A stretch of 5,624 nt of DNA from Armatimonadota bacterium (GCA_014381035.1 JACMIS010000194.1:1-5624), one strand, 5' to 3'; shown: positions 1-5,432, numbered from the stretch's first letter. The notes: a model not told the origin generated them from the letters alone. Translations and numbers: made by a program.

Positions 1-212
1 GACAAGTTGACGAAACCGTCCGCAGGGGTGGGTTGATTGAAAGTAAGCGTCGATGTGTTGCCGACCACGTCACCAAATCCGGCATTAATACCGGAAGTAT
101 CGGTTCCGGTTTGGGTAAAGGTGTTCAATTGCGCCTGTGCGCTTGAAACTCCTAACGCGATGAGAGAGGCGGTAACGGCGACCGTCGCCATACCAAGGGA
201 ACGAAATTTCAT
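1..212 (-). CDS. Secreted protein, N-terminal part only (3' end outside window)
   Basis: The frame starts at an ATG whose first base is 212 and is still open at the left edge, giving about 70 residues. The first 27 residues form a classic Sec signal peptide: a basic start (MKFRS), a hydrophobic core around residues 8-21, and an SSAQA|Q cleavage site after Ala27. The mature part seen is rich in T, N, G and S, as in beta-rich surface or exported adhesin-like proteins. A good ribosome site, AAGGAG (220-225 on the complement), lies 7 bases before the ATG and fixes the start. No enzyme motif is visible in this fragment, so the function is unknown. A cell-surface or PEP-CTERM-type sorted protein is possible, but the C-terminus that would show this is missing. 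It is divergent from the gene at 413, with the palindrome at 271-336 between them. Confidence 0.82.
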   Translation of the reverse strand, partial: MKFRSLGMATVAVTASLIALGVSSAQAQLNTFTQTGTDTSGINAGFGDVVGNTSTLTFNQPTPADGFVNL

Positions 213-273
213 GCAAGCACTCCTTCGCACTGTACAGCTCGCGGAACATCGGTGCGCCGCGACAGATTATGGG

Positions 274-301
274 ATTATGTTTTCGCAACGCCCCCCCCCA
301 A
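274..301 (-). promoter_or_regulatory. Possible promoter for the secreted protein
   Basis: On the minus strand TTGGGG (301-296) is followed after 16 bases by CATAAT (279-274), a one-mismatch -10 box. A second CATAAT follows at 271-266. Only the first three bases of the -35 box match consensus. Part of the G run lies inside the spacer, so run-length change would alter spacing. Transcription would start near 267 and leave a leader of about 55 bases before the start codon. Confidence 0.3.
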
Positions 302-305
302 TCGA

Positions 306-333
306 TTGGGGGGGGTGGCGACAGGTACATTAT
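306..333 (+). promoter_or_regulatory. Possible mirror-image promoter toward the 413 frame
   Basis: By the symmetry of the palindrome the plus strand carries the same layout: TTGGGG (306-311), a 16-base spacer, and CATTAT (328-333). The -10 box is poorer than its twin. A further TTGACA stands at 393-398 but has no acceptable -10 box at 16-18 bases. This is weak evidence taken alone, and the symmetry is the main argument. Confidence 0.2.
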
Positions 334-412
334 CCCGCAACTTTTCAGTTTTGAACAGGGCGGCAGATGAAATCTGAAAATCTTTTTGATGTTTGACAAA
401 AATTAGCGGCGG

Positions 413-1603
413 TTGATCGCGGGGGATGGTACCGAGTGGTCAATCTCCGTAGTTAACGATGAGGACCGATCTGTCGTTCGAAGTTGGTCAGGAGTCGGAA
501 GTGTTGCCCGCATCGCCTGGGATGGCACCGACGCATCAGGAACGTTAGTCGAGGATGAGGACAACACCTATACATTCGTTTTTGAGTATCAAGGTGATGA
601 AGGAGGAACGATAACACAGGTCCAACAAGCGGGTCCGAAAAAGAAATTCAAGAAAGTAACGCCTTCTAAGTCATTCCCTCAGGCATTAGCACTAATTTCT
701 AATATCTCGCATACAGCACCAGGAGCTGGATATAGAATCGTCGAAGCATCTGACAGAATGTTATGCAGATCAGTGGCTAACAGTTTCAAAGCGATAAAAA
801 TGCGTGAAAGCCGATTCACCCACAAGGTGTTGTTTGCCGCTGATGTAGCGATTAACCCCATTACAAAGCAGAAGGGCTTGCGGGATCTACTTTATAAATA
901 TCTCACTCACGCCCAATTCTTTTATATATGGGGTCATATAAACGACCGAACAAGAATCGGACCTCCGGATGGTCAACAAGGGAACGCATTGGCAAATGCG
1001 ATTCCAAGAGTAACGGTATGGGAAGATCAGATGAACAATGGTCGTCTTATGATGATTGCAGATCGCAGTCAAGAATGGTTGCATGTAACTAACCAGCACC
1101 GCATTGATATGAACGACGTCATGTTCAGCCGGTGGTATAGAAAGTTCAACTTTGTGTTTATCGACAGTTGCGCGTCTGCTGGCGAGAATCGCTATTCGCC
1201 GACGAATGTTGAGCCACTGGAACCATACTGGTCCAGCCCCGGAGGTCCGGTACTCTACGCCTGGCCGCAGGCAGTTCACATGGATGACGGGAGTGGCGAC
1301 ACCGAAACATTAAACGTGTTTATGGGTTGGAATGGATATTCATATAATAACTGCTATGACAATGGGGCTTATCCAAGTCCATGGCTAGCTTGGCGTAAGA
1401 AATTCTTCGGTATGCTAGAGGACGGCGGGTCCTCAATCAAGCAAGCACAGACCGCCGCCAATAACATGATGCCCCCTTATAACGGGCAGGGACCACTTCC
1501 TATCGATACGTTTTACGATCCGCGAACAATGAACACATATCATAGGCTTGTTACTTATCCCGAGATAATGGCTATGCAGTATCATTTTCCGTATGGATAT
1601 TAG
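413..1603 (+). CDS. FlgD-like Ig module plus caspase/gingipain-fold peptidase-like domain; probably 5'-truncated
   Basis: Residues about 7-60 resemble a FlgD-type Ig module: WSISVVNDEDR, then the hallmark WDGTD at 36-40, then a Gly/Leu turn and NTYTFVFEY. Residues about 85-350 look like a caspase/C25-fold peptidase. A hydrophobic strand ends in GH at 174-175 (candidate catalytic His), and FVFIDSCASAG follows at 247-257 with Cys253 as candidate nucleophile. Later FMGWNGYSYN (303-312) and a helix-like FFGMLEDGGSSIKQAQ tract resemble the C-terminal part of such domains. The His motif reads GHI where family members usually have GHG. The 5' end is doubtful. A TAG stop lies at 404-406, the only early start is TTG at 413, no Shine-Dalgarno sequence precedes it, and there is no signal peptide although such modules are normally exported. 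I infer loss of the N-terminal part or an orphan C-terminal module. The peptidase call rests on motifs only. One 60-base line I counted (661-720) is about 43% GC, much lower than panB. Confidence 0.62.
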   Translation: MIAGDGTEWSISVVNDEDRSVVRSWSGVGSVARIAWDGTDASGTLVEDEDNTYTFVFEYQGDEGGTITQVQQAGPKKKFKKVTPSKSFPQALALISNISHTAPGAGYRIVEASDRMLCRSVANSFKAIKMRESRFTHKVLFAADVAINPITKQKGLRDLLYKYLTHAQFFYIWGHINDRTRIGPPDGQQGNALANAIPRVTVWEDQMNNGRLMMIADRSQEWLHVTNQHRIDMNDVMFSRWYRKFNFVFIDSCASAGENRYSPTNVEPLEPYWSSPGGPVLYAWPQAVHMDDGSGDTETLNVFMGWNGYSYNNCYDNGAYPSPWLAWRKKFFGMLEDGGSSIKQAQTAANNMMPPYNGQGPLPIDTFYDPRTMNTYHRLVTYPEIMAMQYHFPYGY

Positions 1604-1869
1604 TTTCACAAATAGGCTCGCCGACCGATGCATCATTGGCGGGGCACAACGGTGGCAAAGCCAAACGGTCGCAACCCGCTGGTTATCTGAGCATGTTCGG
1701 ACCGATTAAATAAAGATCGAAAGAGGTTAGAGTGAGCATATGTCGTGCGACAATGTATTTTCACCGTCACCAATGAACGTTTAAAGGTACACTATCTAAG
1801 AAAACGGAGTCCGGCGAGTTGTGAAAGAAGGAGCTACGGCTACCTCGGTAACATAATTCGGGAATCAAA
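1604..1869. other. 266-base non-coding gap
   Basis: I find no gene, tRNA, long inverted repeat or clear terminator here. The sequence is of mixed composition. CATAAT at 1852-1857 could be a -10 box for the gene at 1870 and would give a leader of only about 6 bases, but no -35 box matches at the proper distance. An 11-codon GTG frame at 1821-1856 has no sign of being real. Confidence 0.5.
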
Positions 1870-2508
1870 ATGTCAACGAAAACTATCCAGATCGCGAAAT
1901 TGGTTGGACTCCCGCTAGTTACGATTAGTTTGGCATTCTGCGCATTACTTTATTTCCCCTTTGCGCCGGTTGCATCTTTATCCCCTGCGTTCCCCGCGAA
2001 AATCGGCGATAAGAGTGCCGTCTGGATTCCGGACAAGAAGATTCGCGACCTCGCAAAAAACATCAACCCTTCGGATGTCGAGTCCATAGTGTTATCGGGC
2101 GGGGGTGAGACGGGGGTACCGGGGACGGTTCATATAACGAGTCGGGACAAGATAGAGATGATACTCCGTTCGCTTGATTCGGCGGTGAAGCTCAAGGATT
2201 CCTATCTATTCTCCCCTTCTCCCCCTGGCCGCATGGTGGCAGGTGGTCCGGTTTATGGGAGCATCCCTGCCGATTATTTATACATCTATCTTCGCCCCGA
2301 CGCGGCTTCCGCAAGGAAAGTCGCGAACTTTGCCCCTCAGTTTGCGTTCTACTCGGATGTGTACGAGGGGAGCCATCCCGGAATGGAAAGAGGCGCAGTT
2401 AGCCCTGAGTTCCAGAACGCTTTGAGACGAATTGGCATCCCTAAAACTGGTTCAGAAGACGCCCCGTACCACCGTCTCAAGGCAGTTAGATGGCTATTTC
2501 CCCAATAA
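1870..2508 (+). CDS. Hypothetical membrane-anchored protein (212 aa)
   Basis: The protein starts with a short polar, lysine-containing stretch (MSTKTIQIAK) and a long hydrophobic segment at residues 11-35, then passes into a soluble domain. This is most likely an uncleaved anchor or a signal peptide, with the remaining ~175 residues outside the membrane. The soluble part has a Gly-rich turn (SGGGETGVPGT, about residues 76-86), alternating strand-like and helix-like stretches (for example VHITSRDKIEMILRSL), a Pro/Gly-rich loop near 117-132 and a C-terminal KAVRWLFPQ. No catalytic motif is apparent and I do not recognise the family. The start is the first ATG of the frame. The ribosome site is poor (only GGGA 6 bases upstream), so initiation may be weak or nearly leaderless. 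It follows the peptidase-like gene after 266 bases on the same strand, and a shared function is possible but unproven. Confidence 0.72.
   Translation: MSTKTIQIAKLVGLPLVTISLAFCALLYFPFAPVASLSPAFPAKIGDKSAVWIPDKKIRDLAKNINPSDVESIVLSGGGETGVPGTVHITSRDKIEMILRSLDSAVKLKDSYLFSPSPPGRMVAGGPVYGSIPADYLYIYLRPDAASARKVANFAPQFAFYSDVYEGSHPGMERGAVSPEFQNALRRIGIPKTGSEDAPYHRLKAVRWLFPQ
2097..2124 (+). other. G-quadruplex-type motif inside the 212-aa gene
   Basis: Four G runs of 3, 5, 5 and 4 bases are separated by loops of 1 (C), 6 (TGAGAC) and 4 (TACC) bases. This satisfies the usual pattern of four runs of at least three G with loops of 1-7. It is on the coding strand, so it would also be present in the mRNA. It encodes a Gly-rich turn, which may be its whole explanation. 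Confidence 0.5.
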
Positions 2509-2556
2509 CTGGTTATTCACATCACGTGTAGATATTCGATTCAGATTGCGAAATAT

Positions 2557-2581
2557 GGCGCGGACGAAGATCGTCCGCGCC
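2557..2581. terminator. Hairpin between convergent genes, likely terminator
   Basis: An 11-base perfect inverted repeat, GGCGCGGACGA and TCGTCCGCGCC, with a 3-base loop lies 20 bases past the stop of the 105-aa gene (minus) and 48 bases past the stop of the 212-aa gene (plus). Read on the minus strand it is followed by ATATTTCG, a short T-rich tail. On the plus strand there is no T tract. It is therefore best as terminator of the minus-strand genes and may only partly stop the plus strand. Confidence 0.68.
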
Positions 2582-2601
2582 GCCGTCTCAAACCGACCGC
2601 G

Positions 2602-2919
2602 TTAGCGACGCTGATCGGCGGGGTCGCCGTAGGGGTCTTGCGATGCGGGCAGAATGCCGCCCTGTTGCTGATAATCAACATTCTGCTGGTCGGCGGGGTC
2701 GCCGTAAGGGTCCTGCGATGCGGGAAGGATCTCCTGCCCGCCGCCGCTATATCCGCCCTGTCCCTGGTATGGGTTCTGCAGATGCTCGTCGTTCGCGCCG
2801 TTCTGACGAAAGACGTCGGCGACGCGCCCGATTAGCCCGTCCGTATCCACACTATTGTTCTCGCGGGTGTCCTGATTCAAGACACCGCTCACCGCTTTGA
2901 AAATGCTTCCGAAATCCAT
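2602..2919 (-). CDS. Small Q/G/P/Y-rich protein with a duplicated DPYGDPADQ motif (105 aa)
   Basis: A strong ribosome site (AAGGAGAAAATA then ATG) fixes the start. The first ~45 residues could fold as short amphipathic helices (MDFGSIFKAVSGVL, then GLIGRVADVFRQNG), loosely like small proteins that begin with 'GLLG..' helices such as the DUF937/YidB type. The rest is low-complexity, rich in Q, G, Y, P and D, and probably disordered. ILPASQDPYGDPADQ occurs at residues 64-78 and again, identical, at 89-103, just before the C-terminus (RR). No signal peptide or membrane segment is present, so it is probably cytoplasmic. It begins 15 bases after the stop of the envelope-protein gene, suggesting one transcript. 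The function is unknown, and similarity to short proteins of Acidobacteriota or Armatimonadota with DPYGDPA tails is from memory. Confidence 0.8.
   Translation of the reverse strand: MDFGSIFKAVSGVLNQDTRENNSVDTDGLIGRVADVFRQNGANDEHLQNPYQGQGGYSGGGQEILPASQDPYGDPADQQNVDYQQQGGILPASQDPYGDPADQRR
2611..2724 (-). repeat. In-frame 75-base duplication with conserved 39-base units
   Basis: The units at 2611-2649 and 2686-2724 are 39 bases each, 75 bases (25 codons) apart. They differ at three positions. All three differences are synonymous (GAT/GAC, CCC/CCT, CAA/CAG), so the encoded PASQDPYGDPADQ is identical in both copies. The bases between the units have diverged in protein sequence. Confidence 0.9.
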
Positions 2920-2934
2920 TATTTTCTCCTTACT

Positions 2935-3495
2935 TTAATACCCACGAGGCCCTGGAGGGTTGCCTCTGCCGTTGCTACCGGCAGGAACTTGCGAACCGCC
3001 GAAGATACTCGGGTCAAAATCGTCGAACTCTTGCACACGATAGCCCCGCGGCGCGGCGGGTGCCGGTCCACGATACCGGTTATAGTCCGGGGCATAACGC
3101 TGCAGGTCTTGCGCCGATACCTGTAAGCCCTGTTGCGGCGCGGTTAGCCACACCGGATTCTTTTGCGCGTCACGGTAATAAATGCCGCCGTTTTTCGAGC
3201 GATACAACTGCGGTGTCGCTTGACCGTTCGTGGCGACCTGACCGGCGTTTGCTTTCTTTGCCGCCGCGTTCGCCTGATGCTTGCGGAACAGATAATACAG
3301 AAGTGCCGCACCGCCGACCAGAAGGACTTTTTTACCCGTACTCATTCCCGGCTTTGGGGGATTGTTACGGTTGCCGCCAAAAACTTGGGCGTTCGCAGAA
3401 GGCATCGTCAGCATCATTAAAGGCAGAAGCAAACATGCCGCCGTGACAAACGCTGTCCATTTTTGCCACGTGTCGCGGTTGCGCGATGAAACCAT
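2935..3495 (-). CDS. Hypothetical envelope protein with signal peptide and second hydrophobic segment (186 aa)
   Basis: The N-terminus is a long signal peptide: charged MVSSRNRDTWQKW, a hydrophobic core around residues 14-30 and an ANA|Q cleavage site near residue 36. A short Pro/Asn linker follows, then KKVLLVGGAALLYYLFRKH (residues 55-73), a 15-residue hydrophobic segment flanked by basic residues that may span or dip into the membrane. An Ala-rich helix (74-86) leads to a small domain with GGIYYRD and PVWLTAPQQGLQVSAQDLQRY (about 97-142), and the tail is Pro/Gly-rich. AAGGAG 8 bases before the ATG supports the start. It is the first gene of a probable two-gene unit with the 105-aa gene, and 87 bases separate it from the tRNA-polymerase gene on the same strand. 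I do not recognise a family. It might be a cell-envelope or pilin-assembly accessory protein, but that is only inference. Confidence 0.8.
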   Translation of the reverse strand: MVSSRNRDTWQKWTAFVTAACLLLPLMMLTMPSANAQVFGGNRNNPPKPGMSTGKKVLLVGGAALLYYLFRKHQANAAAKKANAGQVATNGQATPQLYRSKNGGIYYRDAQKNPVWLTAPQQGLQVSAQDLQRYAPDYNRYRGPAPAAPRGYRVQEFDDFDPSIFGGSQVPAGSNGRGNPPGPRGY

Positions 3496-3582
3496 AATTT
3501 CGTCTCCTTCGGGTGCCGCGATTCATGGGGCGGCATTCCAGTGAAATACGATTCTATGTTCCCGAAACGAAGGAGGCGTAAA

Positions 3583-4401
3583 CTACTCCGGTGGGATCTC
3601 CTCGCTGTCTCGCGGGATCCGCGACAGTAGCCAATCCCGATTCTGTGAAAAGATCGGAGGTTCTCCATTGATCCGCCAGGCATTCCGGGTAACGTTTTCC
3701 ACCTGACAGACTGTTCCGGTGCGCCGGTCTGTGTAGGTAACGTCGCCGCTGGTCGCGACGCGTTCGATAACGCGCCCGCGCCGAAACCCTGTCGGCAGGT
3801 CGTTCCAATTGACGCCGCGCTCCTGCCATAACATCTCCTGCAACTGCGCGGATTTTTTGCCCTGAAGCAGGCTGTGCGGAAAGTTCGCCTGAGCGGTCAT
3901 GGAAATGCTGTTGCGTGTCGCATCGTTCTGTCGCCACAGAAAGTAGTTGAATACCTCGATCCGCGTCGGAATGGTCCAGACGCGGCAGTCGAAGTAGGCG
4001 AGCCTATCCCCCGAAATACCGCGCCGGTCTCTCGCCGCGTTGAAATGAGCGGTCGCGATAGACGCGGACACGGACGCCATCTTCTGCAGGTTGCCGTCAA
4101 ACCATGCCTCGGTGTGCTGACTGGCAAAATCGGTCAACAAGAGACTGATCTCATCGCTTTGCACGAAGGCGAGTTTCGCACCGTCTATGTTTTCGCACAG
4201 GGCAACGGCGGCAACGTCCATACCCGCCATCAGGTCGCGGTCAAAGGGGCGTTCGCAGTCTTTCGTGTAGGTGTGAAACGACTTGCCATCCACGCGAAGC
4301 AACGTATAGGTACGACGCGGCAGATAATAGCGGGTGCGGTCTTCGTAGTCTCGCTTCATCCGATCCCCGAGCGGATCGGTGGGTGTCGCAGGTGCGGGCA
4401 T
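3583..4401 (-). CDS. Thg1-like 3'-5' RNA polymerase (tRNA-His guanylyltransferase family)
   Basis: This 272-residue protein matches the bacterial Thg1-like (TLP) pattern: LGDRMKRDYEDRTR at 11-24, LPRRTYTLLRVDGKSFH at 27-43 and QSDEISLLLTD at 81-91. These supply the two-metal palm residues Asp38 and Asp83-Glu84. FDCRVWTIP follows at 137-145 and YFLWRQNDATRNSI at 153-166. Thg1-family enzymes add nucleotides to the 5' end of tRNA in the reverse direction. Eukaryotic Thg1 adds G-1 to tRNA-His, while characterised bacterial TLPs do template-dependent 5'-end repair, using ATP or GTP to activate the 5' end. It acts in the cytoplasm and no export signal is seen. I chose ATG at 4401 because GGAG lies 9 bases upstream. 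ATG at 4416 (adds MEKFI) and GTG at 4431 are in frame but lack a well-spaced ribosome site. The C-terminal ~75 residues are not similar to eukaryotic Thg1 as far as I can tell. It is divergent from panB with no evident pathway link. The family call is firm, the exact substrate is not. Confidence 0.93.
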   Translation of the reverse strand: MPAPATPTDPLGDRMKRDYEDRTRYYLPRRTYTLLRVDGKSFHTYTKDCERPFDRDLMAGMDVAAVALCENIDGAKLAFVQSDEISLLLTDFASQHTEAWFDGNLQKMASVSASIATAHFNAARDRRGISGDRLAYFDCRVWTIPTRIEVFNYFLWRQNDATRNSISMTAQANFPHSLLQGKKSAQLQEMLWQERGVNWNDLPTGFRRGRVIERVATSGDVTYTDRRTGTVCQVENVTRNAWRINGEPPIFSQNRDWLLSRIPRDSEEIPPE

Positions 4402-4410
4402 GATGAATTT

Positions 4411-4414
4411 CTCC
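4411..4414 (-). promoter_or_regulatory. Ribosome site deciding the Thg1-like start
   Basis: GGAG on the minus strand, within ATGGAGAAA, precedes the ATG at 4401 by 9 bases. It overlaps the alternative in-frame ATG at 4416, so choosing the downstream start makes this site functional while the upstream ATG has none of its own. Confidence 0.55.
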
Positions 4415-4449
4415 ATAAACCGTATCGCCACAAGAAGCCGCGACGCTAA

Positions 4450-4458
4450 ATCACCTCC
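4450..4458 (-). promoter_or_regulatory. Orphan perfect Shine-Dalgarno-like sequence
   Basis: GGAGGTGAT on the minus strand is fully complementary to the usual 16S rRNA 3' tail. No start codon is at a normal distance: the nearest in-frame candidate, GTG at 4431, is 18 bases past it, and the chosen ATG at 4401 is 48 bases past it. It could be a ribosome standby site in the leader of the Thg1-like mRNA, or chance. Confidence 0.3.
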
Positions 4459-4467
4459 CTCTCGCGC

Positions 4468-4473
4468 TATAAT
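4468..4473 (+). promoter_or_regulatory. TATAAT -10 box giving a leaderless panB mRNA
   Basis: A perfect TATAAT ends six bases before the panB ATG. With usual spacing (+1 seven bases after the last base of the box), transcription would start exactly at the A of ATG (4480), making a leaderless message. No Shine-Dalgarno sequence precedes panB, which agrees. The -35 region at 17 bases (GCTAAA) is poor. Confidence 0.6.
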
Positions 4474-4479
4474 GTCCCC

Positions 4480-5358
4480 ATGTTGCGCAAAAATGTTTCC
4501 GCCCCTCTGTTGGTTTCCGTTCCGTCCCTCGTCGCCCGTAAAGGCAAATCGCCTGTCGTTATCGTGACGGCGTATGACGCCGTGCAGGGGCGTATCGTGG
4601 ACGGTTCCGGTGCCGACGCCATCCTTGTCGGGGACTCGGTCGGGATGACGACTCTCGGATATGACTCCACGGTCCCCGTGACGCTGGATGACATGCTCCG
4701 CCATACACGGGCGGTGGCACGCGGGCAGAGGTCTCGGATCGCCGACTCGGAATCCCCCGAGCCATTCGAAACGGAGCGTAAAGGGCGTTCCGCACTGTTG
4801 ATCGCTGACCTGCCGTTCGGCGCGTATGGTGCGGACCCCGCCGAGGGAGTGCGGGCGGGAATGCGGCTCGTCGCGGAGGGGGGAGCGCAGTCGGTGAAAC
4901 TGGAAGGCGCGGGCGCGATCATCCGCGACACGATCCGGCGGCTCGTGGATGCGGGTGTCCCGGTGATGGGACATCTGGGGCTGACCCCGCAAAGCATCCA
5001 CCGATTCGGGGGATTCAAGGCACAGGGCAAAAGCGAGGCTGCCGGAAACGCTTTGCTGGCGGAGGCACACGCACTGGTAGAGTCTGGGGTATGGGGCATC
5101 GTTCTGGAAATGATTCCGGCGACGCTCGCGCAACGCATCACGGAAGCGGTACCGGCAATCACGATTGGAATCGGGGCAGGGACCGACTGTGACGGGCAGG
5201 TGCAGGTTTTCCACGACCTTGTCGGCTTGACATTCGGACCGGTCTTCAAACACACGCGCCGGTACGCCGAAACAGGCGCAACGCTTGCCATGGCGATGGC
5301 AGAACATGTCGCCGATGTTCGTGCAAAACGCTTCCCCACGCAAGATAACAGTCTCTGA
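4480..5358 (+). CDS. panB: 3-methyl-2-oxobutanoate hydroxymethyltransferase (ketopantoate hydroxymethyltransferase)
   Basis: PanB transfers a hydroxymethyl group from 5,10-methylene-THF to 2-oxoisovalerate to make ketopantoate, the first committed step of pantothenate and CoA synthesis in the cytoplasm. The 292-residue protein has the family's TIM-barrel motifs in order: VIVTAYDA (27-34), ILVGDSVGMTTLGYDST (48-64), LLIADLPFGAY (106-116), SVKLEGA (138-144), PVMGHLGLTPQS (161-172), FGGFKAQG (176-183), VLEMIP (208-213) and IGIGAGTDCDGQ (229-240). By comparison with E. coli PanB from memory, Asp52 and Asp110 match metal ligands Asp45 and Asp84, Glu142 matches Glu114, and Glu210 matches Glu181. 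About 19 extra residues (84-103) lie between RGQ and the LLIADLPF strand. E. coli PanB has 264 residues. The only nearby ATG is 4480, next to the TATAAT box. No panC or panD is in the window. Confidence 0.97.
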   Translation: MLRKNVSAPLLVSVPSLVARKGKSPVVIVTAYDAVQGRIVDGSGADAILVGDSVGMTTLGYDSTVPVTLDDMLRHTRAVARGQRSRIADSESPEPFETERKGRSALLIADLPFGAYGADPAEGVRAGMRLVAEGGAQSVKLEGAGAIIRDTIRRLVDAGVPVMGHLGLTPQSIHRFGGFKAQGKSEAAGNALLAEAHALVESGVWGIVLEMIPATLAQRITEAVPAITIGIGAGTDCDGQVQVFHDLVGLTFGPVFKHTRRYAETGATLAMAMAEHVADVRAKRFPTQDNSL

Positions 5359-5432
5359 CGAGTCCATAGGCAGAATTGTTCCTTCGTTGTGGGGAAAATT
5401 ACACAATCGCCTTCCTGATGGCATAAATCTTG

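Larger units (their letters stand above)
271..336. repeat. Two-tier concentric palindrome with C9/G8 runs
   Basis: The inner core at 292-315 is a perfect 24-base palindrome: eight C, AATCGATT, eight G. Outside it, GGGATTATGT (271-280) and ACATTATCCC (327-336) pair at 9 of 10 positions, and these arms share exactly the same centre (303/304) as the core. The stretches between core and arms (281-291 and 316-326) pair poorly. It sits between two divergent reading frames, about 80 bases upstream of the secreted-protein start. It could be a hairpin or terminator, a two-fold symmetric regulator site, or a divergent promoter. It is not a known element to me. Confidence 0.8.

Noticed and set aside
37..354. 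Plus-strand frame across the secreted-protein start and the palindrome
   Set aside because: It overlaps the signal-peptide gene on the other strand, has no ribosome site, and its PPPIDWGG stretch is just the palindrome, which reads the same on both strands.
1640..1690. GGCAAAGCC resembling part of a cyclic-di-GMP riboswitch
   Set aside because: Only the short CAAAGCC core agrees. The GAAA tetraloop hairpin before it and the receptor helix after it are missing, and no regulated gene starts at the right place.
1821..1856. Small GTG frame before the 212-aa gene
   Set aside because: Eleven codons, no ribosome site and no leader-peptide feature such as a run of one amino acid.
2504..2517. AATAAC/GTTATT inverted repeat over the stop of the 212-aa gene
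   Set aside because: The stem is six AT-rich bases with a 2-base centre and no T tract, too weak for a terminator.
3500..3582. TAGAAT promoter-like box upstream of the 186-aa gene
   Set aside because: TAGAAT is present on the minus strand, but the only -35 candidate (TTTACG) is 20 bases away, too far to call.
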